Below, piece by piece: positions 24,052-38,925 of a DNA stretch of 64,000 bases. The notes beneath the pieces were generated by a model, which made no database searches, was not told the origin of the DNA, and worked only from the letters and a program-made list of their open reading frames with translations. Numbering within the stretch: position 1 is the stretch's first letter; every line of letters starts with the position of its first letter. This stretch comes from Artocarpus heterophyllus (lineage: Eukaryota > Streptophyta > Magnoliopsida > Rosales > Moraceae). The DNA lies in contig CM046350.1 of assembly GCA_025403435.1 (NCBI GenBank), positions 18,945,274-19,009,273 on the forward strand. The letters are read 5' to 3'. The translations under genes were made by a program, and so were the position numbers.

Positions 24052-25575
24052 ATGAATGAGTTACGTGAAAGAGTTAGTCGCTTGGAAGATTTCGTGGGGA
24101 ATCCCCAAAGCGACGATGCAGTGAATCTCGCGGTGCAGATAGCATGTCAAGCCGAGCAAATGGCATCTTTGAACACGGTTCGGTCGGACATGATGCGAGA
24201 CATGGAAGAGCGGTTCTCCTCCATGATGCAGGACTTCATCACCATGATTGATTTGGTGAAGGAAAACTCGAAGAGACTAGAGGATGATATAAACATTCTC
24301 AAGAAGGCCGTGGCAACCCCTCAGGCCATGGATGAGGCCCCTTCGAAGATCAAAGTTCCAGAACCCAAGGCGTTCAACGGTGGCCGTAACGCCAAAGAAC
24401 TGGAAAATTTCTTGTGGGATATGGAGCAGTATTTCAAGGCCGCTCATATTCCAGATCGTGAAAAGATAACCATAACTAGCATGTATTTGTCCGGTGATGC
24501 TAAACTATGGTGGCGGACCCAGATGTCGGGAGAGACAAGGGCTGGCAAACCTCAGATCGAGGATTGGGAAACGTTGAAGAAGGAACTAAAGGATCAGTTC
24601 CTACCGTGCAACACTGCATGGATTGCACGTGAAGCACTCAAGAAGCTTCGACAGACGAATTCTGTTCGAGAGTATGTGCGGGAGTTTAGTTCTTTGATGT
24701 TGGACATCAAAGTTATGTCGGATGCAGACAAGCTATTCAACTTTCTGTCAGGCTTGCAAGCATGGGCACATGCCGAGTTGCGGAGACAAGGCGTGAAGGA
24801 CCTTCCTTCAGCCATTGCGGCTGCAGAGGGCTTAGTCGATTTTAGACCCACCCCAATTGCCTCAATCGGTGACAAGAAGAAGGGTCAGGAAGGCAAAAAG
24901 GGTAAAGGCCCCTCTAAGGATTTTAAGAAATCCGAATGGAAGGGTAAAAAGACGACCGAGCAAGGCGAGTCCAAGGGAGGCAAGAAGGAAGCGGGCTGTT
25001 TTATTTGTGGAGGACCACATATGGCCAAGAATTGCCCAAAGCGAGAAAGACTGAATGCTATTCAAGAATCCGAAGGAGAGGAGAATGCAGGTGGATCTAG
25101 CACTTCTCGGGTAAACCCTCTCCAACTCCTTAACACAGTTTCAACGGTGAAGTCAGCCCCAAATAGGGGTCTTTTGTATGCAGCGGTGCAATTAAATGGA
25201 AAGACCGTAAAAGCTTTGCTGGACACGGGAGCAACCAGTAACTTCCTTTCCAATAGAATGGTGGACAAGTTGGGTTTAGTGGTAAACCAAAGTCCATGCA
25301 AAATCAAGGCGGTAAACTCAGGTGCTACTCCGGTTCAAGGTGTGGCCACAACGACCCTCAAAGTTGGCGCTTGGGAGGGACAGATAAATCTTACCGTCGC
25401 AGCCTTGGACGATTTTGAGTTAATCTTGGGGATAGATTTCTTTGTTCAAGCCAAGGCAACAATCATGCCTCATTTGTCGGGTATGTTGGTAAATGAGGAA
25501 CGTAATCCTTGTTTTATTCACGCTAACTTCTCTGGACAGGTCGAGAGTAAGTTAGAGATGCAGTCGGCAAAGTAA
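24052..25575 (+). CDS. gag-pro: Chromovirus Gag-protease
   Basis: 507 residues from the first ATG after the primer site. The retrotransposon gag domain spans about residues 100-260 (motifs FNGGRNAKELENFLWDMEQY and LWWRTQM), forming the virus-like particle. It is followed by a lysine-rich linker and a zinc knuckle CFICGGPHMAKNC at about residue 316 (CX2CX3HX4C, one residue shorter than the usual CX2CX4HX4C, as often in this group). The aspartic protease has the active site LLDTGATSNFLS near residue 390, and ILGIDFF closes the fold. The frame ends at TAA 25,573-25,575, and pol continues in the same frame directly after it. All key residues are intact. Confidence 0.95.
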   Translation: MNELRERVSRLEDFVGNPQSDDAVNLAVQIACQAEQMASLNTVRSDMMRDMEERFSSMMQDFITMIDLVKENSKRLEDDINILKKAVATPQAMDEAPSKIKVPEPKAFNGGRNAKELENFLWDMEQYFKAAHIPDREKITITSMYLSGDAKLWWRTQMSGETRAGKPQIEDWETLKKELKDQFLPCNTAWIAREALKKLRQTNSVREYVREFSSLMLDIKVMSDADKLFNFLSGLQAWAHAELRRQGVKDLPSAIAAAEGLVDFRPTPIASIGDKKKGQEGKKGKGPSKDFKKSEWKGKKTTEQGESKGGKKEAGCFICGGPHMAKNCPKRERLNAIQESEGEENAGGSSTSRVNPLQLLNTVSTVKSAPNRGLLYAAVQLNGKTVKALLDTGATSNFLSNRMVDKLGLVVNQSPCKIKAVNSGATPVQGVATTTLKVGAWEGQINLTVAALDDFELILGIDFFVQAKATIMPHLSGMLVNEERNPCFIHANFSGQVESKLEMQSAK

Positions 25576-28572
25576 TTCAAAAGTGGGGTGAAGAAGGGCG
25601 AGACTACTTATGTTGCAGCCCTCGTGGAGATCAAACCGGACCAGGTCGTGGAGGTGCCTGATGATGTTGCAACAGTGTTGGGGCAGTTCTCAGATGTGAT
25701 GCCCTCAGAACTGCCAAAGGAATTACCACCGAGGAGAGCGGTGGACCACAAGATCGAGCTGGAGCCAGGTGCTAGGCCGCCAGCCCAAGCCCCTTATCGG
25801 ATGGCCCCATCAGAGTTGGTTGAGTTGAGGAGTCAACTTAACGAGTTGCTAAATGCCGGTTTCATACAACCATCAAAAGCCCCTTATGGTGCCCCGGTGC
25901 TGTTTCAGAGGAAGCAGGATGGCTCATTGCGGATGTGCATAGACTATCGGGCTCTCAATAAGGTGACTATCAAGAATAAGTACCCAGTCCCCAATGCAGC
26001 GGATTTGTTCGATCGGTTGGCGGGTGCGTCATACTTCACAAAGCTGGACCTACGGTCGGGCTATTGGCAGGTGCGGATAGCCGAGGGGGATGAGTCCAAG
26101 ACGGCTTGTGTGACGAGGTATGGTTCATTTGAGTTTTTGGTGATGCCTTTTGGCTTAACCAATGCCCCTGCCACGTTTTGCAACTTAATGAACGAGGTAC
26201 TCTATGAATTTCTTGATCGGTTCGTGGTTGTTTATCTGGATGATATTGTTATTTACTCGAGATCCTTGGTGGATCATGTTAATCACTTGCGGCAAGTATT
26301 CTCACGACTTAGGGAATACAAGCTATTTGTGAAGAAAGAAAAATGTGAGTTTTGCAGGCAAGAAATTAAATTCTTGGGCCATTGGATTTCCAAAGGCGAT
26401 ATTCGGATGGACGAGGACAAGGTGAAGGCAATCATTGAATGGCCTGCGCCAACGAAGGTGCCAGACTTGCGTTCTTTTCTTGGCTTGGCAAACTACTATC
26501 GACGGTTCATCAAAGGGTATTCAAAGAAGGCGAGCCCTTTGACAGATTTGCTGAGAAAAGAGCAAAAGTGGGCATGGACAGACGCATGCCAAGAAGCCTT
26601 TGAGAAGCTGAAGGCAGCAGTTGCCTCGGAACCAGTCTTGAGATTGCCAGATTTTGGGCTTCCATTTGAAGTGCACACGGATGCCTCAGATCGAGCTCTC
26701 GGTGGAGTGCTCGTGCAGGATGGCCACCCCGTGGCCTATGAAAGCAGGAAGCTTAAGGATGCTGAGCAGCGGTACTCAGCCCATGAGAAGGAAATGACGG
26801 CAGTAGTGCACTGCCTTGACACTTGGAGGCATTACTTGCTGGGAACAAAGTTCAAAGTATTGACGGACAATGTGGCGAACACTTATTTCAAGACCCAGAA
26901 GAAATTGACCCCAAAACAGGCCCGATGGCAGGAATTCCTGGCGGAATTCGACTTTGTGTGGGAACACAAACCAGGCAAGCAAAACCAAGTCGCTGACGCC
27001 TTGAGTCGCAAGGAGGTGCAGGACTATGTGGCTGCATTGACGGCAGTGCAGTCAACCTTTCTTGACCGAGTAAAACAGCAAGCTGAGGTGGATCAGGCCT
27101 ATGTTCATCTCAAGAAGGAAGTGCGAGAAGGAGTAGCGAGACGTTATTGGGAAGATGACGAACTCCTTTATGCCAAAGGTAATCGATTATTTATTCCTAA
27201 CTCGGGTGGCCTGAGACAGGAACTTTTGCGGGAGACGCATGACCCTCAATGGGCGGGACATCCGGGGAGAGAACGGATGATGGCGCTCATAACCCGCAGC
27301 TATTATTGGCCCAACATGGAGAAGGATGTTGAGCTATATGTGAAGACTTGTTTGGTGTGCCAACAAGATAAGACGGAAAGAAGGAAGGCAGCCGGACTAT
27401 TACAACCACTCCCGGTGCCAGAAAAACCATGGAAATCGGTGTCTATGGATTTCATTTCGGGGTTCCCTTCAATCCAAGGTATGCGGTCAGTGTTGGTCGT
27501 TGTAGATCGGTTTTCGAAGTATGTAGTGTTCATTGCAGCCCCACATGAGTGCTCAGCTATGTTGACGGCAGAGCTCTTTTTCAAGAATGTGGTAAAATAC
27601 TTCGGTGTGCCTGAAGACATAGTCAGTGATCGTGATTCAAGGTTCACTGGTAAGTTTTGGACGGCTCTCTTTAACTTGATAGGTTCTGAGTTAAAGTTTT
27701 CTACAGCTAACCATCCACAGACCGATGGACAAACGGAGCGTATTAATGCTCTATTGGAAGAATTTTTAAGGCATTATGTCTCGGCGAGTCAAAAGAATTG
27801 GCTGGATTTACTTGATGTGGCCCAATTCTCGTACAACTTACATCGGAGTTCTGCAACCGGGATGAGTCCAGCAGAGCTTGCACTCGGACATCAGCCCCTG
27901 ACCCCACTGGAAGTGGCACGTTCCAAAGGGCGAGTTAGCTGTCCAGCAGCCTATCGCTTTGCGGAAGGGAAGCAGGAGTTAATACTACAGGCCCAAGACA
28001 GTTTGATGAAAGCAGCTAGGCGCATGAAGAAGTATGCTGATCAGCATAGGCGCCAAGTCGAGTTCAATGTTGGTGACATGGTGTTGCTGAAATTGACCCC
28101 GCAAATTTGGAAGAAGATAAGCAGCAAGACAGTGCATCGTGGGCTTCTTCCAAGGTACGATGGTCCCTTTGAAATTGTTAAGAAAGTTGGGAATGTTGCT
28201 TACAGGCTAAAGCTACCACCTCGGCTAAAGGTGCACCCAACGTTCCACGTGAGTTTTCTGAAGCCTTACAAGGAGGACTTGTTGAACAAGAGGCAGCAGG
28301 CGAAGAGGGCTCCGCCTACCATCAGAAAACAATTTAACAAAACGGTGGAAAAGATCCTTGACCATCGAACAATGGGCATGAGCAAGAAGAATCGACGGAC
28401 TGATTTTCTTGTGAAATGGAAGGGTGAAGAGGAGAATAGTGCTACTTGGGAGCGGGACGTTACCTTGTGGCAATTTGAGAAAGAGGTGCAGGAATACCTC
28501 GAGACTATACCGACGAGGGCGTCGGCTTCATCCGGTGGGGGTGGTTTGTTAGACCCCCTAACTTCGAATTAA
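25576..28572 (+). CDS. pol: Chromovirus Pol: reverse transcriptase, RNase H, integrase, chromodomain
   Basis: Frame continuous with gag-pro after one TAA; the longest internal open part is 994 residues from 25,588. Positions are counted from there. Reverse transcriptase spans about 80-260 with [27 protein letters not shown] and the catalytic YLDD at 216-219. RNase H is at about 355-475 ([12 protein letters not shown]). The integrase zinc domain lies at about 551-595 with the H...H...CLVC pattern, followed by the DDE core with the Asps in SMDFISGF and VSDRDSRF and the Glu in [14 protein letters not shown]. The GPY/F-like region follows ([14 protein letters not shown]), then a chromodomain at about 920-975 (VEKILDHR... 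FLVKWKG... ATWE), which targets integration to marked chromatin. The last codons run through the polypurine tract into the 3' LTR. All catalytic residues are intact. Translation would need TAA readthrough or another route. Confidence 0.95.
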   Translation, partial: FKSGVKKGETTYVAALVEIKPDQVVEVPDDVATVLGQFSDVMPSELPKELPPRRAVDHKIELEPGARPPAQAPYRMAPSELVELRSQLNELLNAGFIQPSKAPYGAPVLFQRKQDGSLRMCIDYRALNKVTIKNKYPVPNAADLFDRLAGASYFTKLDLRSGYWQVRIAEGDESKTACVTRYGSFEFLVMPFGLTNAPATFCNLMNEVLYEFLDRFVVVYLDDIVIYSRSLVDHVNHLRQVFSRLREYKLFVKKEKCEFCRQEIKFLGHWISKGDIRMDEDKVKAIIEWPAPTKVPDLRSFLGLANYYRRFIKGYSKKASPLTDLLRKEQKWAWTDACQEAFEKLKAAVASEPVLRLPDFGLPFEVHTDASDRALGGVLVQDGHPVAYESRKLKDAEQRYSAHEKEMTAVVHCLDTWRHYLLGTKFKVLTDNVANTYFKTQKKLTPKQARWQEFLAEFDFVWEHKPGKQNQVADALSRKEVQDYVAALTAVQSTFLDRVKQQAEVDQAYVHLKKEVREGVARRYWEDDELLYAKGNRLFIPNSGGLRQELLRETHDPQWAGHPGRERMMALITRSYYWPNMEKDVELYVKTCLVCQQDKTERRKAAGLLQPLPVPEKPWKSVSMDFISGFPSIQGMRSVLVVVDRFSKYVVFIAAPHECSAMLTAELFFKNVVKYFGVPEDIVSDRDSRFTGKFWTALFNLIGSELKFSTANHPQTDGQTERINALLEEFLRHYVSASQKNWLDLLDVAQFSYNLHRSSATGMSPAELALGHQPLTPLEVARSKGRVSCPAAYRFAEGKQELILQAQDSLMKAARRMKKYADQHRRQVEFNVGDMVLLKLTPQIWKKISSKTVHRGLLPRYDGPFEIVKKVGNVAYRLKLPPRLKVHPTFHVSFLKPYKEDLLNKRQQAKRAPPTIRKQFNKTVEKILDHRTMGMSKKNRRTDFLVKWKGEEENSATWERDVTLWQFEKEVQEYLETIPTRASASSGGGGLLDPLTSN
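28534..28546 (+). other. Polypurine tract
   Basis: GGTGGGGGTGGTT directly before the 3' LTR, the plus-strand primer. It is also coding: it gives the glycine run near the end of Pol. Confidence 0.85.
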
Positions 28573-29479
28573 GTCAGTGGTGACAAATCTTGGATGTGGG
28601 TGGCCCATGTCCAAGGCAAGGGGGCATGTGATAATCCCTTTGCATGGTTCGGACAAAGGATCAGCATGCAGGCACAAGGTGGCCTTGGCCATGCATGCGG
28701 GTCAGGCAAGAAATGTGCACGCAGGTGCCTGGCGCGAGCATTTGGACAGGCGCGCGGGGATCTCGGACTGGCAGTGTGACGTGCGCGCGGGTGTGCGGAC
28801 AGGCGCGCGAGGACCTCGGACTGGCAGTGTGACGTGCGCGCGGGCGTGCGGACTGGCATGCGAGAAACTCGGTTCAGCAAGGCCCTGCGGGAAAAGGAAA
28901 CGTGTGCGAGTGGTGCGCACAAAGTCCGCGAAGCAGGTGGCCCCAACGGCTAGCACTAGAACGTGGGCATAACGGCTGGATTTCCGAAGGCACGTGGGCG
29001 CAAGTTGTGGGCGATCGTGGCCAGCCAACGGCTAGATCATGCCTGCGCCCCACGTGGCCCATGTTCGCGCATTAGCAGGCGAGTGGGCGTTAGTTGGCTG
29101 CACGTGGCGTGCAGAGGGCCAAGTCTCCGTCCGAAAATTGTGGAAGTCGCTGGAATGTGGCTGCAAGCGTGCATAGTGCCTCGAAGTGATCCCTAGTGGC
29201 TGGGGGTGTCAGCCACACGTTGTAAACTTTGTCTATAAATAGCAAAGCCCCGAGACACCAACTCACGAGGGACAAAGTGAGTGTTGTGGTGATCCGTGTG
29301 AGGCAAAACTTGTATTCCTTTTGTGAGTTAATAAAAGGTTGGAAAGTGGTTTCCGTAAGTTGGTTTTGTGTGTTTGATTATCGGATCATCGTGGGTAAAC
29401 ACTTGGGTAGGCTGACTAGGTCGGGTGACTTAGTGCCGCACAGTGGCAGACTTTCGGTGAAAATTTGGCCCCTGTGACA
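28547..29479 (+). repeat. 3' LTR of the chromovirus
   Basis: 933 bp, identical to the 5' LTR apart from one extra T at about 29,364. It ends CTGTGACA, followed by the GCTAC duplication. Its TATA box (29,234-29,242) and start region lie about 250 bp before the former start codon of the MAP kinase, so it could act as a new promoter. Confidence 0.97.
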
Positions 29480-29484
29480 GCTAC
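29480..29484. repeat. Target-site duplication GCTAC, right
   Basis: Matches 23,069-23,073. Confidence 0.95.
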
Positions 29485-29485
29485 C

Positions 29486-29763
29486 ATGATGCTGGGGTTT
29501 GGGGGCAAAGATTCGCTGCGGTGCCTCGTAGATTAACTTATCCAAGGAAGCGTTTCTGGCTTCACAGTCTCTCTGCATCATCTTCATCTTCATCTTCCAA
29601 CGGCAAACAGTCCAGCTCAGCAAACGACGTCGCGTTATCACCATCACACCATGATAATCAGAAAGATTCCAAATCAGAGGATTTGATCTCACCCCACTAA
29701 AGCCCATCAGAGCCCCCAACTGGCCAATCAGAGACGCGTCGCCGGCGTGGACCCTCTCCTTAG
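29486..29763 (+). pseudogene. Decayed N-terminal exon of the MPK9/MPK17-class kinase
   Basis: Many plant MPK9/17-class kinases carry an N-terminal extension before the kinase domain, beginning roughly M-GG..LVDG and followed by arginine/serine-rich and FDL..LK.I segments. Here ATG (29,486) opens a frame with GGK and LVD but meets TAA at 29,534-29,536. A second frame gives RKRFWLHSLSASSSSSS. A third gives GFDLTPLKPIRAPNWPI near 29,680-29,730. A good donor, TAG|GTGAGT, closes the exon at 29,763. The three frames mean that at least two indels have broken it, and its phase does not join to the next exon. That this exon belonged to the kinase is an inference from weak family resemblance. Confidence 0.5.
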
Positions 29764-30994
29764 GTGAGTCGTCAGTCTGACGCTTTCTCTCTCCTCTCTG
29801 TGACTTTTTGCTTCGTTTGATTGCTTTCTGTGTGCAAGCGATGAAGGGATAAGGTTCGCATTTTGGGTTTTTTTTTTGTATAGATCGCAGTAAAGTTGTG
29901 TCCTTTTCCACAACGGATCGCCATACACAAGATTTTCTGCGTCAAACTGAATAAAAGAATATATATTTTTTATTTAAATGTCATTTATTTGGAATCATTG
30001 TTTTTCTCTTTCTCTGTCCACAAAATCTGTTCTCTCTTTTTGACTTTCTGTCTAACACATGGTTTACCGTACTTACGTTTCTTGATGATCTTCCACGTCG
30101 AAACAATTCAGTTGAAAGCTTCAATTTTTACTGGCGCATATTTAAACGTATATATATAAAGAGAGAGATATAGATGTACATGAACAGCAAGTAGATGATT
30201 CATGTATTGATTGATTCTTTCAATTTGGTGGGTCATCTGGAGACTGGTGGCACGCCAAGGAAGTTCTCTTTTCTGGGTCTCCAATTTTTCAGAGAAACAA
30301 CGAGGTCTTTGTCCCTTTCTTTTCCTTAAGAAAAAAGAACATGAAAAAGAGAAAAAGAAATGAAACCCCTTTTTTTTCGATTTCTTTTGCTTATTAGTCT
30401 TTTTATGATCTTTGGAGCTAGATTTTGAATGCATATTGATTGATTATATGAGTCTATTTTGATGATTTGAGGCTTTCAATGAAGTGTTACTATGGAATGA
30501 ATTAAGATTGTTTAAATGGCCCTATTAGCATAAATCATTGGAAGCCCTTTTCTTTTTAGTGGTTAGAGTCTATAATTATTGTAAATGAGGCACTTATCAA
30601 ACGGGTCATGTCATTATTTGTCCCCTTTTTCTAGTTTTCTTTTTTCCTCATTCAAGTGTGATGGAAATGAACATGATTTCTTTAAACACCCTTGGAATCT
30701 TTCATCAATGATTTTTCCATTATTATTTAAAATTAGTTATGTATTGCCAAGATAATAATTCTTATGGGTTATGTCTCCGTAAACAATCGTTCTTGGTAAC
30801 TCTCTTTTCTTTTCTTTCTTTCTTTTTTTTTTTTTTTTAATAACTAAGTAAGGTTTCCATGGGATCTGATCATTGACTTCGACTTCAAAGATCTGGGAAT
30901 GCAATTTTTAAATTTCCATGTTCTCCTAGCTTCCTCACCCACCCTTTTTGAACTTATTCCTAAAGCTTACTAATCATAACTTCATTTTATTCAG
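29764..30994 (+). other. First intron of the kinase locus
   Basis: Runs from GTGAGT at 29,764 to TTTTATTCAG at 30,994. AT- and T-rich, with no coding content recognised. Confidence 0.6.
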
Positions 30995-30997
30995 ATT

Positions 30998-34804
<3,807 letters not shown>

Positions 34805-35254
34805 CGAGGTAAACTCTTGCGAATTATAGTATTTTGAATTTAATGGTGCTATTTTTATCTTTTTTTTCACAGTTCTTAACTATGAGGCATCAAAACTGAA
34901 ACTGCTGATTCTCTGTTATTTGATCTATTTATGTTAATTGTAATATCCATGCAGGAAGATAACAGTATTGCTGGAGCAAATATGAAGAAACACAATCAAC
35001 ATGTTTATCTTTGAGATTCAGAGCACCTCAAATAATATTCTGAATATTTATTAAATAGACAATTATTTGTGACTTCATCTTGTTCGCTAGACACATAATT
35101 TGCAATCTATGCGGCAGTGATTGTCACGTTTTAAGGTTCTAAACTTGTCATGGAACTATGAATGTGTTTCTATTTACTAATCTGATCTCTGTATCACTAA
35201 TAAATTAATTATGGAACATCTTATCCACTTGATTTAATTTTTTAGCAGCAAAAA

Positions 35255-35396
35255 TAGTGTTTGGCATGATGGTTGCAAACACTGTAGTATGTGAAAGCTT
35301 TACATTGTAACAACTTTTTTTACTTTTATTGTAGTATGTTAGAGTTTTATACTATTTTTAACTGAAAAGTTGGTTAGAATCAAATAATGCCTAATA
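35255..35396 (+). repeat. MITE, family B copy 6
   Basis: Starts AGTGTTTGGCATGATGG, has the core CACTGTAGTATGTGAAAGCT and ends CAAATAATGCCTAATA. Confidence 0.65.
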
Positions 35397-36022
35397 GGCT
35401 ATTATGCCATAGAAACTTGCAGGAAACTTGAAATACTGAATTTAGCGTTCTTGACCTTGGTTCAATTGCAAAAGCAAATTATAATCCTGATCAACTAGAG
35501 GTTTCGACGATGTTCATTTGGCAATTTGGTTGTGAGTCTTTGTTTTCTGGTGACCAAAACGTTGAGTTTCTAACTTCCAAGGAATTTCAATTGCACCATC
35601 TCTTTTAACGCTATGTTTGATAAGAGGCAAAAGCAGAAAAAACTAGGAATGGGGAGAGATTCTGATGGAGAAAATAGAAAAGTAGGTCGTTTGGTAGAAG
35701 AAATAGAGTGGAAAACAGCAAAAGTGGGGCTCACCATTATTCCCTCCACAAATGGTTCGAGTCAGTTTCATTGAAGTGGACAAGCATATGGACAATTCAT
35801 TTTGTGAGGGATACGGATAATATAAAAATTTATTTCGTTTAAGGTCCATACATAATGTGGTGATGTACTTTCTCCTAAAGATTATCTGGATGGTTTTCCT
35901 CAATTCTTTTGAACTATTTTACTTAATATGAAAAAGGCTATGTTTAACTGAGACTTTTTCTTGAGGGTCTAACTTGATCGAATTGTTTTCTTGAGACTCA
36001 AAAGAGCATATAGTAATTGGAG
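35397..36022. other. Spacer after the kinase gene
   Basis: No gene recognised. The open frame on the minus strand at 35,643-35,903 shows no known domain. Confidence 0.5.
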
Positions 36023-36030
36023 TTTTAAGT

Positions 36031-37255
36031 AGGGATAGGCAAATCAAACCAAACCGTTTATTTTAAATATACCATAAACCAAACCCATTATAAATAGGTT
36101 TGAAAATTTTCAAACCAAACCAATTAAGGATCAAATCCAATTCAAACCAAATCCATTGCAATTGGTTTGGTCTTTTTTTTCTTTTTTTTTTTTGATCGAC
36201 TTGAACCACTATATTTAAACCTTTTTTTTAATCATAATTAGAATGAACATTCTAATATGATGAACAATACTCTTATATTTATTTATTTATTTTCAGGATA
36301 AGGAATACTAAATTAGAGTGTGTCCATTTGTTTCAAAAATATATAATGAAATAATTAATTGTATTTCTACAAATATATAAGATATGTATAATATTTAAAA
36401 TACATATAAATAAAAATTGATTTAGATTTTTTAGTGATAAAATCACAAATTAAACCAATTTAGGGCTCGTTTTGCATTGCTTCTAGAGGCTACTTTTAAC
36501 CTCTGTAACCACCTACAATAGTTTAGGATGTTGGGTAAACCTGCTTTTCAAAAGTTGCTTATAAAAACTACTGCCTAGCTGTAAAAGTTGAGAAGGAGCT
36601 CAAGGGTTGCTTTTTTACAACAGTTTCTGCTTCTATAATTTAAAATTACTAGGCTAATCCTAGTAATAATACATAATTTCTAATCTACTCATTTTTCTTT
36701 AACAAATTGAAATAAATCAAATAACAAGTTTAGTTTCAACAAAACAGTATAAGAAATATGCTTAGAAATATATTCAAATACCTTCAAAAAATCAAATAAG
36801 AAATGCATACATCTAAACAAATAAATCAAATATCACTGTTATTTTTTGGATGCTCAAATATCAAGTTATAATAAATTAGAATGATTTAAGTTTTTTAATT
36901 TAATTGAAATTAATAAAAACTAAAGCTATAATATGTTTAGTAAAATATGTCTATTTTTGTCATTGTATATCTCTACAGCAATTTATACATAATTTATCAA
37001 ATACCTACAATTATGCTTCTGATCCTCACAGCAACTTTGAAAAACATTTACCAAATGTCTACCTGTATCTGGTCTACAACACAACACAGCAGATGCACAA
37101 CACAATAGAAGTTATAGCACAACACAACAATGCCAAACCAGCCCTTAATTGGTTTTTCAAAATTTTAAACCAAATCAAATAGATTGTTATTTGGTTTAAT
37201 TTGGTCTTATTTTAATTTAGTTTGATCAGTTTAATCGGTTTGGTGGTCATCCCTA
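36031..37255. mobile_element. Non-autonomous hAT element with 8-bp target duplication
   Basis: Ends TAGGGATAGGCAAATCAAAC and, inwards from the right, TAGGGATGACCACCAAACCG. The flanks are GTTTTAAG at 36,023-36,030 and GTTTTAAG at 37,256-37,263, a perfect 8-bp duplication as made by hAT transposases. The subterminal regions are rich in AAACCAAACC. No transposase frame is present. A second element (36,463-37,144) is nested within. Confidence 0.9.
36463..37144. mobile_element. Nested PIF/Harbinger-like (Tourist) MITE
   Basis: 682 bp. The left end is GGGCTCGTTTTGCATTG and the right end, read inwards, GGGCTGGTTTGGCATTG, with TTA on both sides (36,460-36,462 and 37,145-37,147), as for Harbinger-class insertion. 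The right half has ACAACACAAC-type short repeats. No coding capacity. Confidence 0.8.
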
Positions 37256-37263
37256 GTTTTAAG

Positions 37264-38670
37264 TAATACCAATTGAAAGAGAAGAGTTCTTTATAACAGA
37301 GTGGAAAAAAAAAATATTGGTGTCTAATACCGTCATAGACAAAAGATATCAATCAATTTGGCAATTTGGAAATGAAAATTACTACCATCTTTCGCTGTCC
37401 TTTCAAATTATAAGTATTTCAACGGGCTCCTTATATAATTTATACGACAATTAGCTATATATTATATATATATATATATGATTTTAATTTTACATTTTGA
37501 AAACTCTTGTACGGGTAAGAAAAACACTGTAATATCAACTTATGAGTTTTTATGTTTTTGTTAGTAGGTGTTAAAAGATTGTCATATCAATAGATTATGT
37601 CTACAAATAAATTAACGACAACTCATGAGTTGGTACACAAATTGAGATTATAGTTGATATCTCTAACATTACTTCTCTTATAAATTATGAAATCTTCAAT
37701 TTTCTGCCCAATTATAAACAACCTCAAAAGACTTGTATCTACATTTTAATCTGTCTGTCACTTGCGTACCGTTGTATATACACATACAAGTTACGTAGCA
37801 TATGAGCTTTGACAAAACATCAAACGCCACTTGTTATACGGAGCCAAATCTTTGTATATTTACGTTAGCCATAACTCAAAGAAAAGAATGACAACAAAGA
37901 GTGAGAGAATGAACAATGTAGACTAAAGGGTTTAATTATTGATGAAGCCCTCAAACTAATCCCGAATTTTAAAAAATATTAAATTTACTTAATATTCACC
38001 CAGATCCTTATTTATTTAAAATTGGGTCACCCTATTGGATTCAACAAATTTGAATAACCGAAACTTTTGCTCTCTCGTCTACCAGGTTGAGTGTCTTTTC
38101 TCATTCATCATTGCCTCTAGCTTGTCTATGGTTAATACGCTTTTCCTCTCCTCTCTCTCTCTCTCTCTAGTTTTTTTTTTTTTTTCCTCTTTTGTAACTG
38201 AATTAATACCTTGCTATAAATATGTTTCCTTGATAAACTACACATGATAGATTGCTAACTTGATAAAACTTTGAAATAAACTTCTTCTGTTTGAAATTAC
38301 TAAAAATATTTGATGATTGTACGTCTTGAAAAGAAAATGTTGCAATTTTATGATAACCATATACGGTTATTCATATCTATATATAAAATAATTAAACTAT
38401 TTTCGTTAAGGTTAAAATTGAAAAAAAAAAAAACCTTTATTTGGCCAGAAATCTTTATGCTTGTGTGTGTATTTCACTTCAGAGGCCAATTCTATGTGAA
38501 AAAAAAAATTGTTTATGTCTAATATTCATACATATAGCAAATTGAATCCTGTTTTTTTTTTTTTTTTTTTTTTTTTTTGTAGAACTTAAGATAGGAGGAT
38601 TCAAACCTTTTACTTGTGGTAAGTCAGGTGTGGATTTACTATTAACTTATAGCTGCAACCACAATTGAAA
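37264..38670. other. AT-rich spacer with simple repeats
   Basis: Contains (AT)n near 37,452-37,480, a (CT)n tract near 38,150-38,168 and a long T-run at 38,551-38,578. No gene recognised. Confidence 0.5.
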
Positions 38671-38925
38671 CCTATTTTTAATCAAATAGGAAGAAAAGAA
38701 AGCAGGTGTTTGAAAAGTCTTTTTTTTTTTTTTTTTCAACTTTGTTAGTATATTAAAACCTATTTTTCATCAAATAGGAAGAAAAGAATGGGGCTGTTCG
38801 AAAAGTCTTTGTTTTTTTTTTTTTCAACTTTTTTAGTATATTGAAACCTATTTTTAATCAAATAGGAAGAAAAGAAAGGGGGTGTTCGAAAAGTCTTTTT
38901 TTTTTTTTTGGTTAGTATATTTTGA
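38671..38925 (+). repeat. 88-bp tandem repeat, about 2.9 units
   Basis: CCTATTTTTAATCAAATAGG begins units at 38,671, 38,759 (one base differs) and 38,847, an exact 88-bp period. Each unit continues with AAGAAAAGAA, a TTCGAAAAGTC-like word, a T-run and TTAGTATATT. Each unit contains the small inverted pair CCTATTT...AAATAGG. Confidence 0.92.

Larger units (their letters stand above)
23074..29479 (+). mobile_element. Complete young Ty3-gypsy chromovirus retrotransposon
   Basis: A 6406-bp element with 932- and 933-bp LTRs (TGTTAGACCC to CTGTGACA), a GCTAC target duplication, a perfect initiator tRNA-Met primer site, a G-rich polypurine tract, gag-protease and pol with a C-terminal chromodomain. 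The LTRs differ, as far as I can see, by one T in a T-run (about 23,891 against 29,364). This means a very recent insertion. The CpG- and G-rich LTRs stand out from the AT-rich surroundings and show no depletion. Size, tRNA-Met primer and chromodomain place it among plant chromoviruses. A Galadriel/Reina-like clade is plausible, but clade assignment needs a tree. Confidence 0.97.
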
